Positions 6,343 through 15,064 are shown, counted from the first letter of the stretch. The stretch is 25,497 nucleotides of DNA from an uncultured Collinsella sp. (GCA_937896835.1 CALBOJ010000121.1:1-25497); one strand, 5' to 3'. Translations and numbers: made by a program. Notes: generated by a model from the sequence alone, not told the origin.

Positions 6343-6367
6343 GCGTGCGTTCTCCTTCTATAAACGT

Positions 6368-6389
6368 CGAGGCATCAAACGATGCCTCG
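6368..6389 (-). terminator. Hairpin between rel and the MBL hydrolase gene
   Basis: CGAGGCATC (6368-6376) and GATGCCTCG (6381-6389) form a perfect nine-base stem with a four-base loop. On the minus strand it is followed by ACGTTTATAG, only a poor T run. It may partially terminate or process the rel transcript before the hydrolase gene. Confidence 0.4.
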
Positions 6390-6424
6390 AACGTAGCCAA
6401 TATCAATACTGTTGTGCCAGCAGC

Positions 6425-8785
6425 CTACACACGACGCTTAAGCTGGGCCCCGCCCTCGCCGGGCATGAGTCGGCGTGCGTCATAGACCGAGTCGACACTG
6501 CTGATAGATGCCAGCAGCGGATCCAGACCACTCGCGTCCGAGATCTCGACCATAAAGCGCAGGGTTGCAATACCCTCGCGGTTGGTCGACGTGGCGGCAG
6601 AAAGGATATTGCCGCCCGCGTCGCCAATGGCAATGGTGACATCCTTGAGCAGGCCCATGCGGTCCAGGCACTCGACCACGATCTCGACCTGGAAGAGGGT
6701 GTCGGCAGCGCCGTCCCACTCCACTTCGATCATGCGCTCGGGATGCTCCATAAGACCCTTGACGTTGGGACAGTTGGCGCGATGCACCGAAACGCCACGA
6801 CCGCGCGTGATGAAGCCGACGATGTCGTCGCCCGTCACCGGATTGCAGCAATGCGCCAAACGGACCAGCAGACCGCTGTTGCTCTCGCCCTTGACGATAA
6901 TGCCGTTGCTGGCGCTCTTGCCGCGCTTTTGCGGCTTGCGGTTGGAGCCGCGGGCAGGCTGCTTGACGACCTCGGCGATAGCCTCGGCCTTGGTGAGCTG
7001 TTCCTCGGGCTTGGGGTCCAAGATTTGCTCGACTTTGTTGGCCACGGCACGTGGGGCGACTTTGCCCGCCCCAACGGCTGCGAACAGGTCCTCGAGCTGC
7101 TTGTAGTTAAACTGCTCCGCCACAGCATTGAGCGCACGCGTGGAACGCGGCGTAGAGATGCCATAGCCGCGCTTGCGCAGGTCCTTGGCCAGTATATCGC
7201 GGCCGGCGGCAGCGTCGTCGTCCTTGGTCGCGGCGGCAAAATAGCGGCGGATCTTTGACTTGGCGGAAGGTGTCTTAACGATCTTGAGCCAATCACGCGA
7301 CGGCTTGGAGCTCTTGTTGGTCAGGATTTCAACGCGGTCGCCCGTCTTGATCTCGTGCGTGAGCGGCGCTACCGCACCGTTGATCTTGGCGCCGACGCAG
7401 TGGTTGCCGACCTCGGTGTGAACGGCGTAGGCAAAGTCGAGCGGCGTGGAGCCGGCACGAAGTGCCATGACCTCGCCCTTGGGCGTAAAGACAAAGATCT
7501 CCTGGTCGAACAGATCGACCTTCAGCGAGTGCAGGTATTCCTTGGCGTCGGTGATCTCATCAGACGCAGCCCAATCGAGCGAATGTTTGAGCCAGTTAAT
7601 CTGGTCGTCCAAGCGCTGGGCATCATTGGTCTTAGACGCAGACGATCCGCCCGACTTCTTATAGAGCCAGTGGGCGGCAATACCGTACTCGGCCTGCTCG
7701 TGCATCTCGTAGGTACGAATCTGAATCTCGAGCGGACGAGCCGTGGGGCCGATAACCGTCGTGTGGAGCGACTGGTAGTTATTGACCTTGGGCATGGCGA
7801 TATAGTCTTTAAAGCGCCCGGGCATGGGGTGCCACAGCGTATGCACCGCACCGAGCGTGGAGTAGCAATCGCGCACCGAATGCGTGATGACGCGCAGCGC
7901 CACCAGGTCGTAGATCTCGGAAAATTCCTTGCCCTTGCGCTTCATCTTTTGGTAGATGGACCAATAGTGCTTGGAACGGCCGTTGATCTGGAAGTCCTCC
8001 AGGCCAATGCGGTTGAGTTCGTCGGTGAGTGTCTTGATGGTCTCGGCCAGGTAGCGTTCACGGACCTCGCGCGACTCCGCCACCATGCGCGCGATGCGTT
8101 GGTAGGCGTCGGGCTCAAGATAGAAGAAGGACAGGTCCTCGAGCTCCCATTTAATGGAGCTCATGCCCAGACGGTCGGCCAGGGGCGCATACACGTCCAT
8201 GGTCTCGCGGGCCTTAAACAGGCGACGGTCCTCACGCAGGGCTGCAAGGGTGCGCATGTTGTGCAGACGGTCGGCAAGCTTAACGATGATGACGCGGATG
8301 TCCTTGGACATGGCGAGGAACATCTTTCGCAGCGTGAGCGCCTGTTTCTCGTCCATGCTGTCGACTTCGATGTTGGTGAGCTTGGTCACGCCATCGACGA
8401 GCTCGGCCACCGTATCGCCAAACAGGCCGGAAACATCGGCAAGCGAGGTCTCGGTATCCTCGACGGTATCGTGTAGCAGCGCGGCGCACACCACATCGCA
8501 GTCCATCTTGAGATCGGCCAAAATGATGGCGACCTCGACGGGATGGTTGATGTACATCTCACCCGAGCGGCGCTTTTGGTTGCAGTGCTTCTCGGCGGCA
8601 AAGCAGTAGGCCTGCTCCACCTTAGAAAAGTCGTCCTCATTCATATATTTGAGGCACAGGCGCTCCAGCTTGTCGTAGCTGTCCGCCATAATCTCGGGCG
8701 GCAGCTCATCGGCATGCTTATAGTGCTCCATCTCCGAGAACGGCTGGAGGGTGGAATCATGGGCGGTACGGGCTGCGGCATCCAT
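6425..8785 (-). CDS. rel: Bifunctional (p)ppGpp synthetase/hydrolase (RelA/SpoT family)
   Basis: This enzyme makes the stringent-response alarmone from ATP and GDP/GTP and also degrades it. The 786 residues show the full long-RSH layout. The HD hydrolase domain (about 60-200) contains His67, HDTVED (105-110) and KLADRLHNMRTL. The synthetase domain (about 255-375) contains INGRSKHYWSIYQKM and YQSLHTTVIGP. The TGS domain lies at about 426-490. A zinc-finger-like segment carries AHCCNPV and HRANCP. The ACT domain occupies about 696-780. Because the HD motifs are intact, hydrolase activity is expected and this is a Rel rather than a synthesis-only RelA. GGGGA lies seven bases before the ATG. The gene starts 15 bases after the recJ fusion gene and is very probably co-transcribed with it. 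Confidence 0.96.
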   Translation of the reverse strand: MDAAARTAHDSTLQPFSEMEHYKHADELPPEIMADSYDKLERLCLKYMNEDDFSKVEQAYCFAAEKHCNQKRRSGEMYINHPVEVAIILADLKMDCDVVCAALLHDTVEDTETSLADVSGLFGDTVAELVDGVTKLTNIEVDSMDEKQALTLRKMFLAMSKDIRVIIVKLADRLHNMRTLAALREDRRLFKARETMDVYAPLADRLGMSSIKWELEDLSFFYLEPDAYQRIARMVAESREVRERYLAETIKTLTDELNRIGLEDFQINGRSKHYWSIYQKMKRKGKEFSEIYDLVALRVITHSVRDCYSTLGAVHTLWHPMPGRFKDYIAMPKVNNYQSLHTTVIGPTARPLEIQIRTYEMHEQAEYGIAAHWLYKKSGGSSASKTNDAQRLDDQINWLKHSLDWAASDEITDAKEYLHSLKVDLFDQEIFVFTPKGEVMALRAGSTPLDFAYAVHTEVGNHCVGAKINGAVAPLTHEIKTGDRVEILTNKSSKPSRDWLKIVKTPSAKSKIRRYFAAATKDDDAAAGRDILAKDLRKRGYGISTPRSTRALNAVAEQFNYKQLEDLFAAVGAGKVAPRAVANKVEQILDPKPEEQLTKAEAIAEVVKQPARGSNRKPQKRGKSASNGIIVKGESNSGLLVRLAHCCNPVTGDDIVGFITRGRGVSVHRANCPNVKGLMEHPERMIEVEWDGAADTLFQVEIVVECLDRMGLLKDVTIAIGDAGGNILSAATSTNREGIATLRFMVEISDASGLDPLLASISSVDSVYDARRLMPGEGGAQLKRRV

Positions 8786-8800
8786 CGAGGTCCCCTTCCC

Positions 8801-11800
8801 CTAGGCCCGCGGTACGATCGGGCGGTTAACTTTGGCTAGCATATCAGAAGCGCACGAATCGAGCGCCCAACTCCGGAAAGCCGAGAACTCTATGCGCGAA
8901 CGCAAGCCCTCCAAATAGCGAATTGACCTGCTCAATTGCACACGGCCGGGGTTTTCGGCCATCGCGATGCGACGGGTGTCGTCAAACCCCGAAACGCGAC
9001 AGAAGCCAAGCTCTTCGAAGATTCCCAGGCCACTTTCCACCGAGCGCTCGTCGACCGGCGTGCGAGCATCGATGGCAAGGCACATCTGCGCGATGTCGAT
9101 ATCGCTCGCGCTAAAGGAATCGTCCCCGGTCTTGCCGCGGTTGGAGCGCCACATGGTTTGCAGCGCGCGATAGAGCGTGACGAGCTCGTCGCGCTCGGGC
9201 GCATAGCAGTCGAGTAGGCGCTCGTTAATGCGAGCGTCACGCGACGAATAGAGCAGGTGGATCACGGCAGGTTGGCCGTCGCGACCGGCGCGTCCGCTCA
9301 TCTGGTTAAACTCAATCGCGCCAAACGGCATGTGATAGAGCACGACATGGCGAATATCGGGAAGGTTGACGCCCTCGCCAAAGGCAGAGGTCGAGACGAT
9401 GCAGCTGAGGCTTCCGTCACGAAACGCCTCCTCTACGCGATGGCGGTCGGTGCGCGTAAGGCCCGCGTTGTAAAAGGCGATATGCGACGCGTAGTCGGGA
9501 ACGCGTTTGCGTAGCGTCTTGGCAAGCGCCACGGACTGATCACGCGAGTTGACGTAGATGACGGTCTTCTCCCCCGTCGCCACGATTGACACCAGGCGGT
9601 TTTCGCGGCTCGCAAGATCTCGGTCATCCTCGAGCTGCAAGTTCTCGCGCACCGTCTCGTCGACCACCGTACGGGTAATCGGTAGCACGCGGGCGAGCTC
9701 GGCCACAACCGGAGCCGTTGCGGTGGCAGTTGTGGCCAGAACGACCGGGTCGCCCAGAGCCTTGAGGATATCGGGCATGTCGAGATAGGCGCTGCGGTCG
9801 CCGCCCTTGGCAAGACCGGCATGATGCGCCTCATCGATAACGACAAATCCGATACGCCCCGAGCGCGCAAAGCGGTCGCGGTGAATAGACAGGAACTCAG
9901 GCGTCGTGAGCACGATGCCGGTGCGGCCCGAAGCCAGGCCGGCAAACACGTCATCGCGCGCTGCTTCCACGGTCTCGCCGGTCAACACGCCCACGCCAAT
10001 CCCAAGCGCAGCCATCGTCGATGAGAGGTGATAGGCCTGGTCGGCAACGAGCGCACGCAGCGGATAGACAAAGATGCTCGCACGCCCACGAAGGACCGCC
10101 TCGCGCGCGGCGTGCACATGGAAGATAAGAGACTTGCCGCGCCCCGTTCCCATAACGGCCAGAACACTTTGGTGATCGGCCAGGGCATCGAGTGCCTCGA
10201 CCTGCGCGCGGTGCGGCTGGTTCGAGCCGATAAAGCTATGGATAAGCGAGCGCGTGAGCTCGGTATAAGAAAGCTGGGCGAGCGTCTCGCGTTTACGCAA
10301 CTCCAGGCGCAGGCCAGAATCCGCCGGTTGTACGCCGCGACGAAGCTCACATGCCGGGTCGTCAACGCTGGGCGCCGCGGTATCGCGCACCAAGACATCT
10401 TTGATCATGAGCTTGGGTTTTACGCGACCTTGCCAATGCTCGGCCACGGCCTCGAACACCAAATCGACAGCGCTGTCGCAATTGATGAGCTTATCGATCT
10501 GCGGCACGCGGAACATAATGGCCGGCACACTCGCGGCGCCATCGGTCGCCACGAAGCGCATGTGCTCGCCGGTTTTGCCCACCACGGCGCGATCGCACAT
10601 TGTCACGCCCTCGGCCGCCAACAGCGGCACCTTGTTGCCCTGGCCAAACGGCTCAAGACGGGAGATCTGCTCGATGGTCTCGATATTCAGCTCGGAGAGG
10701 TCGACGGTGGCGGCAACCTCGTCGGTGTCCTCAAAGTCCTCGGCGGGAAGCTCCGATAGCACGGCGGAAAGGCGGCGGCGGAACTCATCGAGCTTGGATG
10801 CCTCGATGGTCACACCCACCGCACCGGCATGTCCGCCGCGACGAATCAGCAGGTCGGAACAGCGCTCGACGGCGTCGAACAGGTTAACTTTGCCCACCGA
10901 GCGACCAGAGCCGCGCGCGATACCGTCCTCGATCGAGAACAGCAGCGCCGGCACGTGATAGCGGTTGGTCAGACGGCTTGCCACGATGCCCTTGACGCCC
11001 TCGTGCCAGCCCTCGCCACCCACGACGATTGCGCGACCGCCATCATAGGTCTCCTCGACCCTTGCCATGGCATCGCGTGTGAGCTCCGCCTCGATCTCGC
11101 GACGCTGACGGTTGATCTCCTCGAGCTCGGCCGCCAGCGCGCTTGCCTCAATAGGATCGCGGGCAAGCAGCAGGTCGAGCGCCAGCTTGGGATCGGCCAT
11201 GCGGCCGGCAGCGTTTAAGCGGGGAATGAGCGAAAACGACAGGCCGTCGGCCGTAATGGTAGAAAGGTCGGCCTTGGCAAGTGCGGCAAGCGCGATATAG
11301 CCGGGACGGGCCGTCACGCGCATCTGCTGGATGCCCTCGGCGACCAGCGCGCGGTTCTCGGGCGTCAGCGGCATCATGTCGGACACGGTGCCCAGCGCCG
11401 CGACCTCGATCAGCGAACGCCAATACGACGGCTTGCCCAGACGCTCGCCCAGGACCTGCACCAGCTTGAGCGCCACGCCGGCACCGGCAAGCTCGCGCGA
11501 GGGACCCTCGTCCTCGAGCTTGGGGTCGGTCAGGGGCACGCCCTGCGGCACCTGGTCGGAGGGCTCGTGATGGTCCGTGACCACCAAATCGATCCCCAGG
11601 CTCTCCAGATAGGAGACCTCCTCCTTGGCTGCAATGCCGTTATCGACGGTCACGATCAGGTTGGGTTGGGCGAGCTCGTTGACGCGGTCGAGCGCCGCGC
11701 GCGAAAGACCGTAGCCCTCGTCAAAGCGATGCGGGATGAACGGTGTGACATTGGCGCCAAACGTTCGCAGCGCCTCGGTCAACAGACAGGTCGACGTAAT

Positions 11801-12088
11801 ACCGTCAACGTCAAAATCGCCAAAGACGGCGATGCACTCGTGGCTGCGAATAGCACGCTCAACGCGGTCGGCGACGACCGCCATGCCCGGAATAACGAGC
11901 GGGTCGACCCAGTCGCGGTCGAGCGAAGGCGTCAAAAACAGATGGCCTTCCTCGATGGATGTAATGCCGTGCGCAACCATAATGCGCGCCACCAGCCCGG
12001 GTATGCCCAGGCCAGCCGAAAGCTCCTTTTCGAGCTCGGGGTTTTGCTGAGCGACCGCCCAGCGATGCGTCGTCTTAAGCGATGACAT
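8801..12088 (-). CDS. recJ: RecJ single-strand exonuclease fused to a RecQ-like helicase
   Basis: This is a 1095-residue fusion. Residues 1-570 are a complete RecJ, the 5'-3' single-strand DNA exonuclease. They include DFDVDG (91-96), VDNG (148-151), VTDHHE (DHH at 172-174), GTVSD (233-237), the DHHA1 motif GGHAGAVG (418-425) and an OB-fold segment from about 470. After a linker (570-605) comes a superfamily 2 helicase: GTGRGKS Walker A (647-653), IDEAHH (DEAH 752-755), ATTATAT (785-791) and SGRAGRDGQ motif VI (931-939), resembling the RecQ core. The last 130 residues resemble nothing I know; no HRDC domain is evident. In E. coli separate RecQ and RecJ resect DNA ends together, so the fusion suggests unwinding and degradation by one chain. 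I start at the ATG at 12088 (GGGGGTGG upstream); a GTG lies 15 codons earlier. Confidence 0.9.
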   Translation of the reverse strand: MSSLKTTHRWAVAQQNPELEKELSAGLGIPGLVARIMVAHGITSIEEGHLFLTPSLDRDWVDPLVIPGMAVVADRVERAIRSHECIAVFGDFDVDGITSTCLLTEALRTFGANVTPFIPHRFDEGYGLSRAALDRVNELAQPNLIVTVDNGIAAKEEVSYLESLGIDLVVTDHHEPSDQVPQGVPLTDPKLEDEGPSRELAGAGVALKLVQVLGERLGKPSYWRSLIEVAALGTVSDMMPLTPENRALVAEGIQQMRVTARPGYIALAALAKADLSTITADGLSFSLIPRLNAAGRMADPKLALDLLLARDPIEASALAAELEEINRQRREIEAELTRDAMARVEETYDGGRAIVVGGEGWHEGVKGIVASRLTNRYHVPALLFSIEDGIARGSGRSVGKVNLFDAVERCSDLLIRRGGHAGAVGVTIEASKLDEFRRRLSAVLSELPAEDFEDTDEVAATVDLSELNIETIEQISRLEPFGQGNKVPLLAAEGVTMCDRAVVGKTGEHMRFVATDGAASVPAIMFRVPQIDKLINCDSAVDLVFEAVAEHWQGRVKPKLMIKDVLVRDTAAPSVDDPACELRRGVQPADSGLRLELRKRETLAQLSYTELTRSLIHSFIGSNQPHRAQVEALDALADHQSVLAVMGTGRGKSLIFHVHAAREAVLRGRASIFVYPLRALVADQAYHLSSTMAALGIGVGVLTGETVEAARDDVFAGLASGRTGIVLTTPEFLSIHRDRFARSGRIGFVVIDEAHHAGLAKGGDRSAYLDMPDILKALGDPVVLATTATATAPVVAELARVLPITRTVVDETVRENLQLEDDRDLASRENRLVSIVATGEKTVIYVNSRDQSVALAKTLRKRVPDYASHIAFYNAGLTRTDRHRVEEAFRDGSLSCIVSTSAFGEGVNLPDIRHVVLYHMPFGAIEFNQMSGRAGRDGQPAVIHLLYSSRDARINERLLDCYAPERDELVTLYRALQTMWRSNRGKTGDDSFSASDIDIAQMCLAIDARTPVDERSVESGLGIFEELGFCRVSGFDDTRRIAMAENPGRVQLSRSIRYLEGLRSRIEFSAFRSWALDSCASDMLAKVNRPIVPRA

Positions 12089-12196
12089 AGGCGCCCACCC
12101 CCGATAGGGGCAGGTCGCCGCGATACCTCTCACGGTTCATAGCGATGAGTCCTCTGTGTATGCCCGCTTCGGCAGGCAGATCTGTTGAACGGATTT

Positions 12197-12202
12197 ATTA
12201 TA
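12197..12202 (-). promoter_or_regulatory. Candidate -10 element of the recJ-rel transcript
   Basis: A perfect TATAAT on the minus strand lies 109 bases before the recJ ATG; no clear -35 accompanies it. Immediately upstream are two GC-rich dyads, CCGTGC-G-GCACGG (12204-12216) and CGCGGC-AC-GCCGCG (12227-12240). An 11-base direct repeat, GCACGGACGCA, occurs at 12210-12220 and 12293-12303. All lie in the 276-base divergent region shared with the transporter gene, so they may regulate either side. Confidence 0.4.
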
Positions 12203-12364
12203 CCGTGCGGCACGGACGCAGAACCTCGCGGCACGCCGCGGTTTCGGTAAACGATGCCGGTAATAGCCTCGAAATATTCAAGCGTTTCTGACGCACGGAC
12301 GCATGCGAGCGTCTAGCATATCCATTCAAAACGGATTCACGAGCAAAGGGAGTCACAAGAGCAT

Positions 12365-13363
12365 ATGAAGCAATGGGTTGGACTGGGTAAGTTTCTCGCG
12401 GGGCACATGCAGGTCATCGTTCCGATTTGCGTGACGCTCGGCGTGCTCTTTCCCCAGCAGATCGGCGTGCTCAAGCCCATCGTTCCCGCCCTGTTTGCCT
12501 TTATGACGTTCCAGGGTGCGCTCAGCAACACCTTTCACCAGGTGGCCGAGGTGTTCCGCCGTCCGTTGCACCTGGTCTTGGCGCTGCTCGTCTCGGCGGT
12601 GCTCATCCCTATCGCAGCCTATGCCATGAGCTCACTGTTCTTTGGTTCCAACCCCAACCTTGTCTGCGGCATCGTGCTCGAGTACAGCGTACCCGTGGCA
12701 GTCACCGCCTTTATGTGGATTAGCATGTTCGGCGGCAACGGCCCGCTCGCGCTCACCATCATCCTGACGTCCTCGGTTATCTCGCCTGTGACGATTCCGC
12801 TCACGCTGAAGCTCTTGCTGGGTGCCACCGTCTCGATCGATGTGCTGAGCATGATGCAGGACATGGCCTTTATGATCGCCATCCCCGCCGTGCTCGGCAT
12901 CGTGATCAACGAGGTCACACGTGGATGGGGACACGAGAAGCTCTCCCCCGCGCTCTCGCCCGCCTGCAAGTTCATGATGATGGGCGTTATCGCCTCCAAC
13001 TCCACCGCCATGAGCGAGTACGTCCTGCACATGAACGCGATACGTCTGGAAGTCGCCCTCTTTATTTTGACCTTCGCCATCAGCGGCTTTGTCGTCGGTT
13101 TTCTGGTCGCCCGTGCGCTGCATCTGCCATATAGCGAGACGACTACCATGTGCTTTACCTGCGGCATGCGTAATATCTCTTCGGGCGCCGTCATCGCCAC
13201 ACAGTACTTTCCAGGCGAAGTCGTGTTTCCCGTCATGTGCGGAACGCTGTTTCAGCAGATACTCGCCTCGTTTATCGGGCATCTCTTTGAGCGTCTGACC
13301 GGCGAGGAGCGCGCCGCTCAGCGCAAGCGTGTCGAGGCCGGCCGCGACGCCATGGCGCGCTAG
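12365..13363 (+). CDS. Bile acid:sodium symporter (BASS) family transporter
   Basis: This 332-residue integral membrane protein has about nine or ten hydrophobic segments from residue 15 to 300 and a short charged C-terminal tail. The pattern fits the BASS/SBF fold: FMTFQGALSNTF after the second helix, SVPVAVTAFMW in the middle, and TCGMRNISSGAVIA at about 258-271, the counterpart of the conserved crossover region that binds sodium and substrate. Family members carry bile acids, pantoate, pyruvate or other organic anions with sodium, and the substrate cannot be read from sequence. The gene is single and divergent from recJ, with GGGAG and AAGAG upstream of the ATG. In a gut bacterium bile acid transport is possible, but the name should not be taken as proof. 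Confidence 0.8.
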   Translation: MKQWVGLGKFLAGHMQVIVPICVTLGVLFPQQIGVLKPIVPALFAFMTFQGALSNTFHQVAEVFRRPLHLVLALLVSAVLIPIAAYAMSSLFFGSNPNLVCGIVLEYSVPVAVTAFMWISMFGGNGPLALTIILTSSVISPVTIPLTLKLLLGATVSIDVLSMMQDMAFMIAIPAVLGIVINEVTRGWGHEKLSPALSPACKFMMMGVIASNSTAMSEYVLHMNAIRLEVALFILTFAISGFVVGFLVARALHLPYSETTTMCFTCGMRNISSGAVIATQYFPGEVVFPVMCGTLFQQILASFIGHLFERLTGEERAAQRKRVEAGRDAMAR

Positions 13364-13393
13364 ACTGTCCGCATTACACGGGTGTTAATCTTG

Positions 13394-14191
13394 CTATACG
13401 AGCGTTTCCAGATGCGCACGCAAGCGCTCAGCATCGATATCGAGCGTTGTCTCGGCATTGACCTGGGCCAAACGATAACCGACAAAGTAGGGCGAAACCA
13501 CCCAACGCGGCAGCGCCTTGGCAATGGTCCGACCGCCCAGGTGATAGAAGAACAAGTTGTACGACTCTGCGCGACCACCGTGGTGCTCGTTCAGGATATA
13601 GCGCAGAGCCACCTGAATCGCATCGGCGAAGAGATCTGCCTCGGCTTGGTCTCTTGTGTCATCGCTGGCGGCAATTCCCTGCGGGGCTGAAACGTTGACC
13701 TCAAAGAACCCCATGATCGGTTCGGTTGAGATGTTGGCCGCGATTCTCCCCTGTTGCCAGACATTGATGCCTTCGAAATTGGCGGAAGTCAACGAAGCAT
13801 AGCCGTCTTCCTGCTCCAAACCCACAATCTGCATGTGCGGATGAACGAGACTACCGCCCGAGAGAGGACCCTTGTTCTTGTACATGAGCACGCTTCGATA
13901 CTGCCGTGAATCGATCATCTGCTGCCAGCAATCCAGGGCAAACCTCATCACATGGTGGAGTTCATCTGGCTCATAGGTCACCAGGTCGGCATCGTGATCG
14001 GCTGACTCGATCAGCACGGTTTGACGGGTGGCGCGCAGGGTTTTGAACTTATTCTCGAGCCAGATGCAGTCGCCGTCGCGCCGGATGATATTGGCGAGTC
14101 CCTCGGTATCGCAAAAGGGGCACGCGGTGCCAGGGCGCCGGTTGTCGTCGGGCTTGCCGCTCGCCTGCTGAACGTCAAATACCAGCGCCAC
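13394..14191 (-). CDS. HIT-like nucleotidyltransferase-fold protein (DUF4931 / GalT-like)
   Basis: This 265-residue protein is related to galactose-1-phosphate uridylyltransferases. CPFC near residue 25 looks like half of the zinc site, and GGSLVHPHMQIVGL at about 111-124 contains the His-Pro-His-x-Gln active-site motif of the GalT branch of the HIT superfamily. It is shorter than GalT (about 340 residues) and best fits the family I recall as DUF4931. The substrate is unknown; a nucleotide-sugar or sugar-phosphate transfer is a reasonable inference. It begins with GTG, preceded by GGAGG at eight bases. The upstream cutC stop codon lies inside that spacing, so translation of the two is coupled. 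No other galactose-pathway gene is present. Confidence 0.75.
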   Translation of the reverse strand: MALVFDVQQASGKPDDNRRPGTACPFCDTEGLANIIRRDGDCIWLENKFKTLRATRQTVLIESADHDADLVTYEPDELHHVMRFALDCWQQMIDSRQYRSVLMYKNKGPLSGGSLVHPHMQIVGLEQEDGYASLTSANFEGINVWQQGRIAANISTEPIMGFFEVNVSAPQGIAASDDTRDQAEADLFADAIQVALRYILNEHHGGRAESYNLFFYHLGGRTIAKALPRWVVSPYFVGYRLAQVNAETTLDIDAERLRAHLETLV

Positions 14192-14194
14192 GGG

Positions 14195-14872
14195 TTACGC
14201 CTCCAGCGGCACGATCTTGGTACCATGGAGCTCGGAGACGCCCAATGCCGCCGCCACGGTATCGCGGTTGGCCGTGGAAATGCCGCCGCCGGGAAGGATG
14301 GTCAGGCGGTCGCCCGCATACTCGACAAGACGCGATAGGTGCTCCAGATTGTCCTCGATCGGCGTTCCGGCAGCACCACCATGCGTCAGGATACGCGTGA
14401 TGCCGCAGTCGGCGAGTGTGTCGACGGCATCGAGCTGAGCCTCGGGCGAGAGCTGGTCAAACGCCATGTGGAAGGTGATGTCAAGGGACTCGCGCTTGCA
14501 CTCCTCGGTCGCGCAGCCCGCGGCCATCACGAGGGCGCCCAACGTAAGCTCGTCGAGCGCCCAGCCGCCGGCACAAGGCTTGCAGCAGCCAAAGACCAAG
14601 CCATCGGCGCCGGCGCTCACGGCAAGACCCAAGTCCATCTCCATCATGCGCAGCTCGTCCTGGTTGTAGTGAAAGTCACCGCCACGCGGGCGAATCATGC
14701 ACATCACTCGTGCGTCATGCTCGTGAGCATAGCTGACCGTAGCGCTGATAACACCAGCCGAGGGCGTAGTGCCACCGACGGCAAGGTTGTCGCACAGCTC
14801 GATGCGCTTTGCACCGGCATCGATAGCCGCCGGCACCCGCTCAAAGTTCTCGGCACAAAACTCGTACAGCAT
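14195..14872 (-). CDS. cutC: CutC family TIM-barrel protein
   Basis: This 225-residue protein has the CutC signatures: YEFCAENFERVPAAIDAGAKRIELCDNL at the start, GGTTPSAGVI, MIRPRGGDFHYN, DGLVFGC, FHMAFDQ, RILTHGGAAGT and ILPGGGIS, the repeated beta-alpha pattern of a TIM barrel. The name comes from a copper-tolerance phenotype in E. coli. The biochemical activity is unproven and a direct role in copper handling is doubtful. The start at 14872 has GGGGGT upstream; the frame is open for 13 more codons. Pairing with a GalT-like enzyme three bases downstream points towards small-molecule or sugar-phosphate metabolism more than metal homeostasis. That is inference. Confidence 0.9.
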   Translation of the reverse strand: MLYEFCAENFERVPAAIDAGAKRIELCDNLAVGGTTPSAGVISATVSYAHEHDARVMCMIRPRGGDFHYNQDELRMMEMDLGLAVSAGADGLVFGCCKPCAGGWALDELTLGALVMAAGCATEECKRESLDITFHMAFDQLSPEAQLDAVDTLADCGITRILTHGGAAGTPIEDNLEHLSRLVEYAGDRLTILPGGGISTANRDTVAAALGVSELHGTKIVPLEA

Positions 14873-14938
14873 AGATAGACCCCCAGATGGCAAACGTTTT
14901 CCGATGGGCATTGTCGCACTTTAAATACCAACCCGCAC

Positions 14939-15027
14939 AATGATCCCTTGGGGACGGAGGAAAACGGATCGCCCAGTGAGTCGATTTGACCCGGCGATCC
15001 GTTTTCCTCCGTCCCCAAGGGATCATT
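14939..15027. repeat. Perfect 35-bp inverted repeat (palindromic element)
   Basis: Arms 14939-14973 and 14993-15027 are exact reverse complements of 35 bases. They contain CCCTTGGGGACGGAGGAAAA and enclose a 19-base loop. It is 89 bp in total and non-coding, and lies between cutC and livF, abutting the livF terminator. It resembles REP-type or other non-autonomous palindromic elements. The GGGGACGG core also occurs in the palindrome near fba (4562-4570), suggesting a shared family. Confidence 0.85.
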
Positions 15028-15064
15028 TAAAAAGGGGCGCCGACCGGGATAGTCAGCGCCCCTT
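15028..15064 (-). terminator. Rho-independent terminator of the liv operon
   Basis: AAGGGGCGC (15032-15040) pairs with GCGCCCCTT (15056-15064). On the minus strand the stem is followed by TTTTTAAA. It lies 11 bases past the livF stop codon. Confidence 0.85.

Noticed and set aside
7355..8476. A 373-codon plus-strand open frame opposite rel
   Set aside because: It is a shadow of the rel gene in GC-rich DNA, without a Shine-Dalgarno sequence or motifs.
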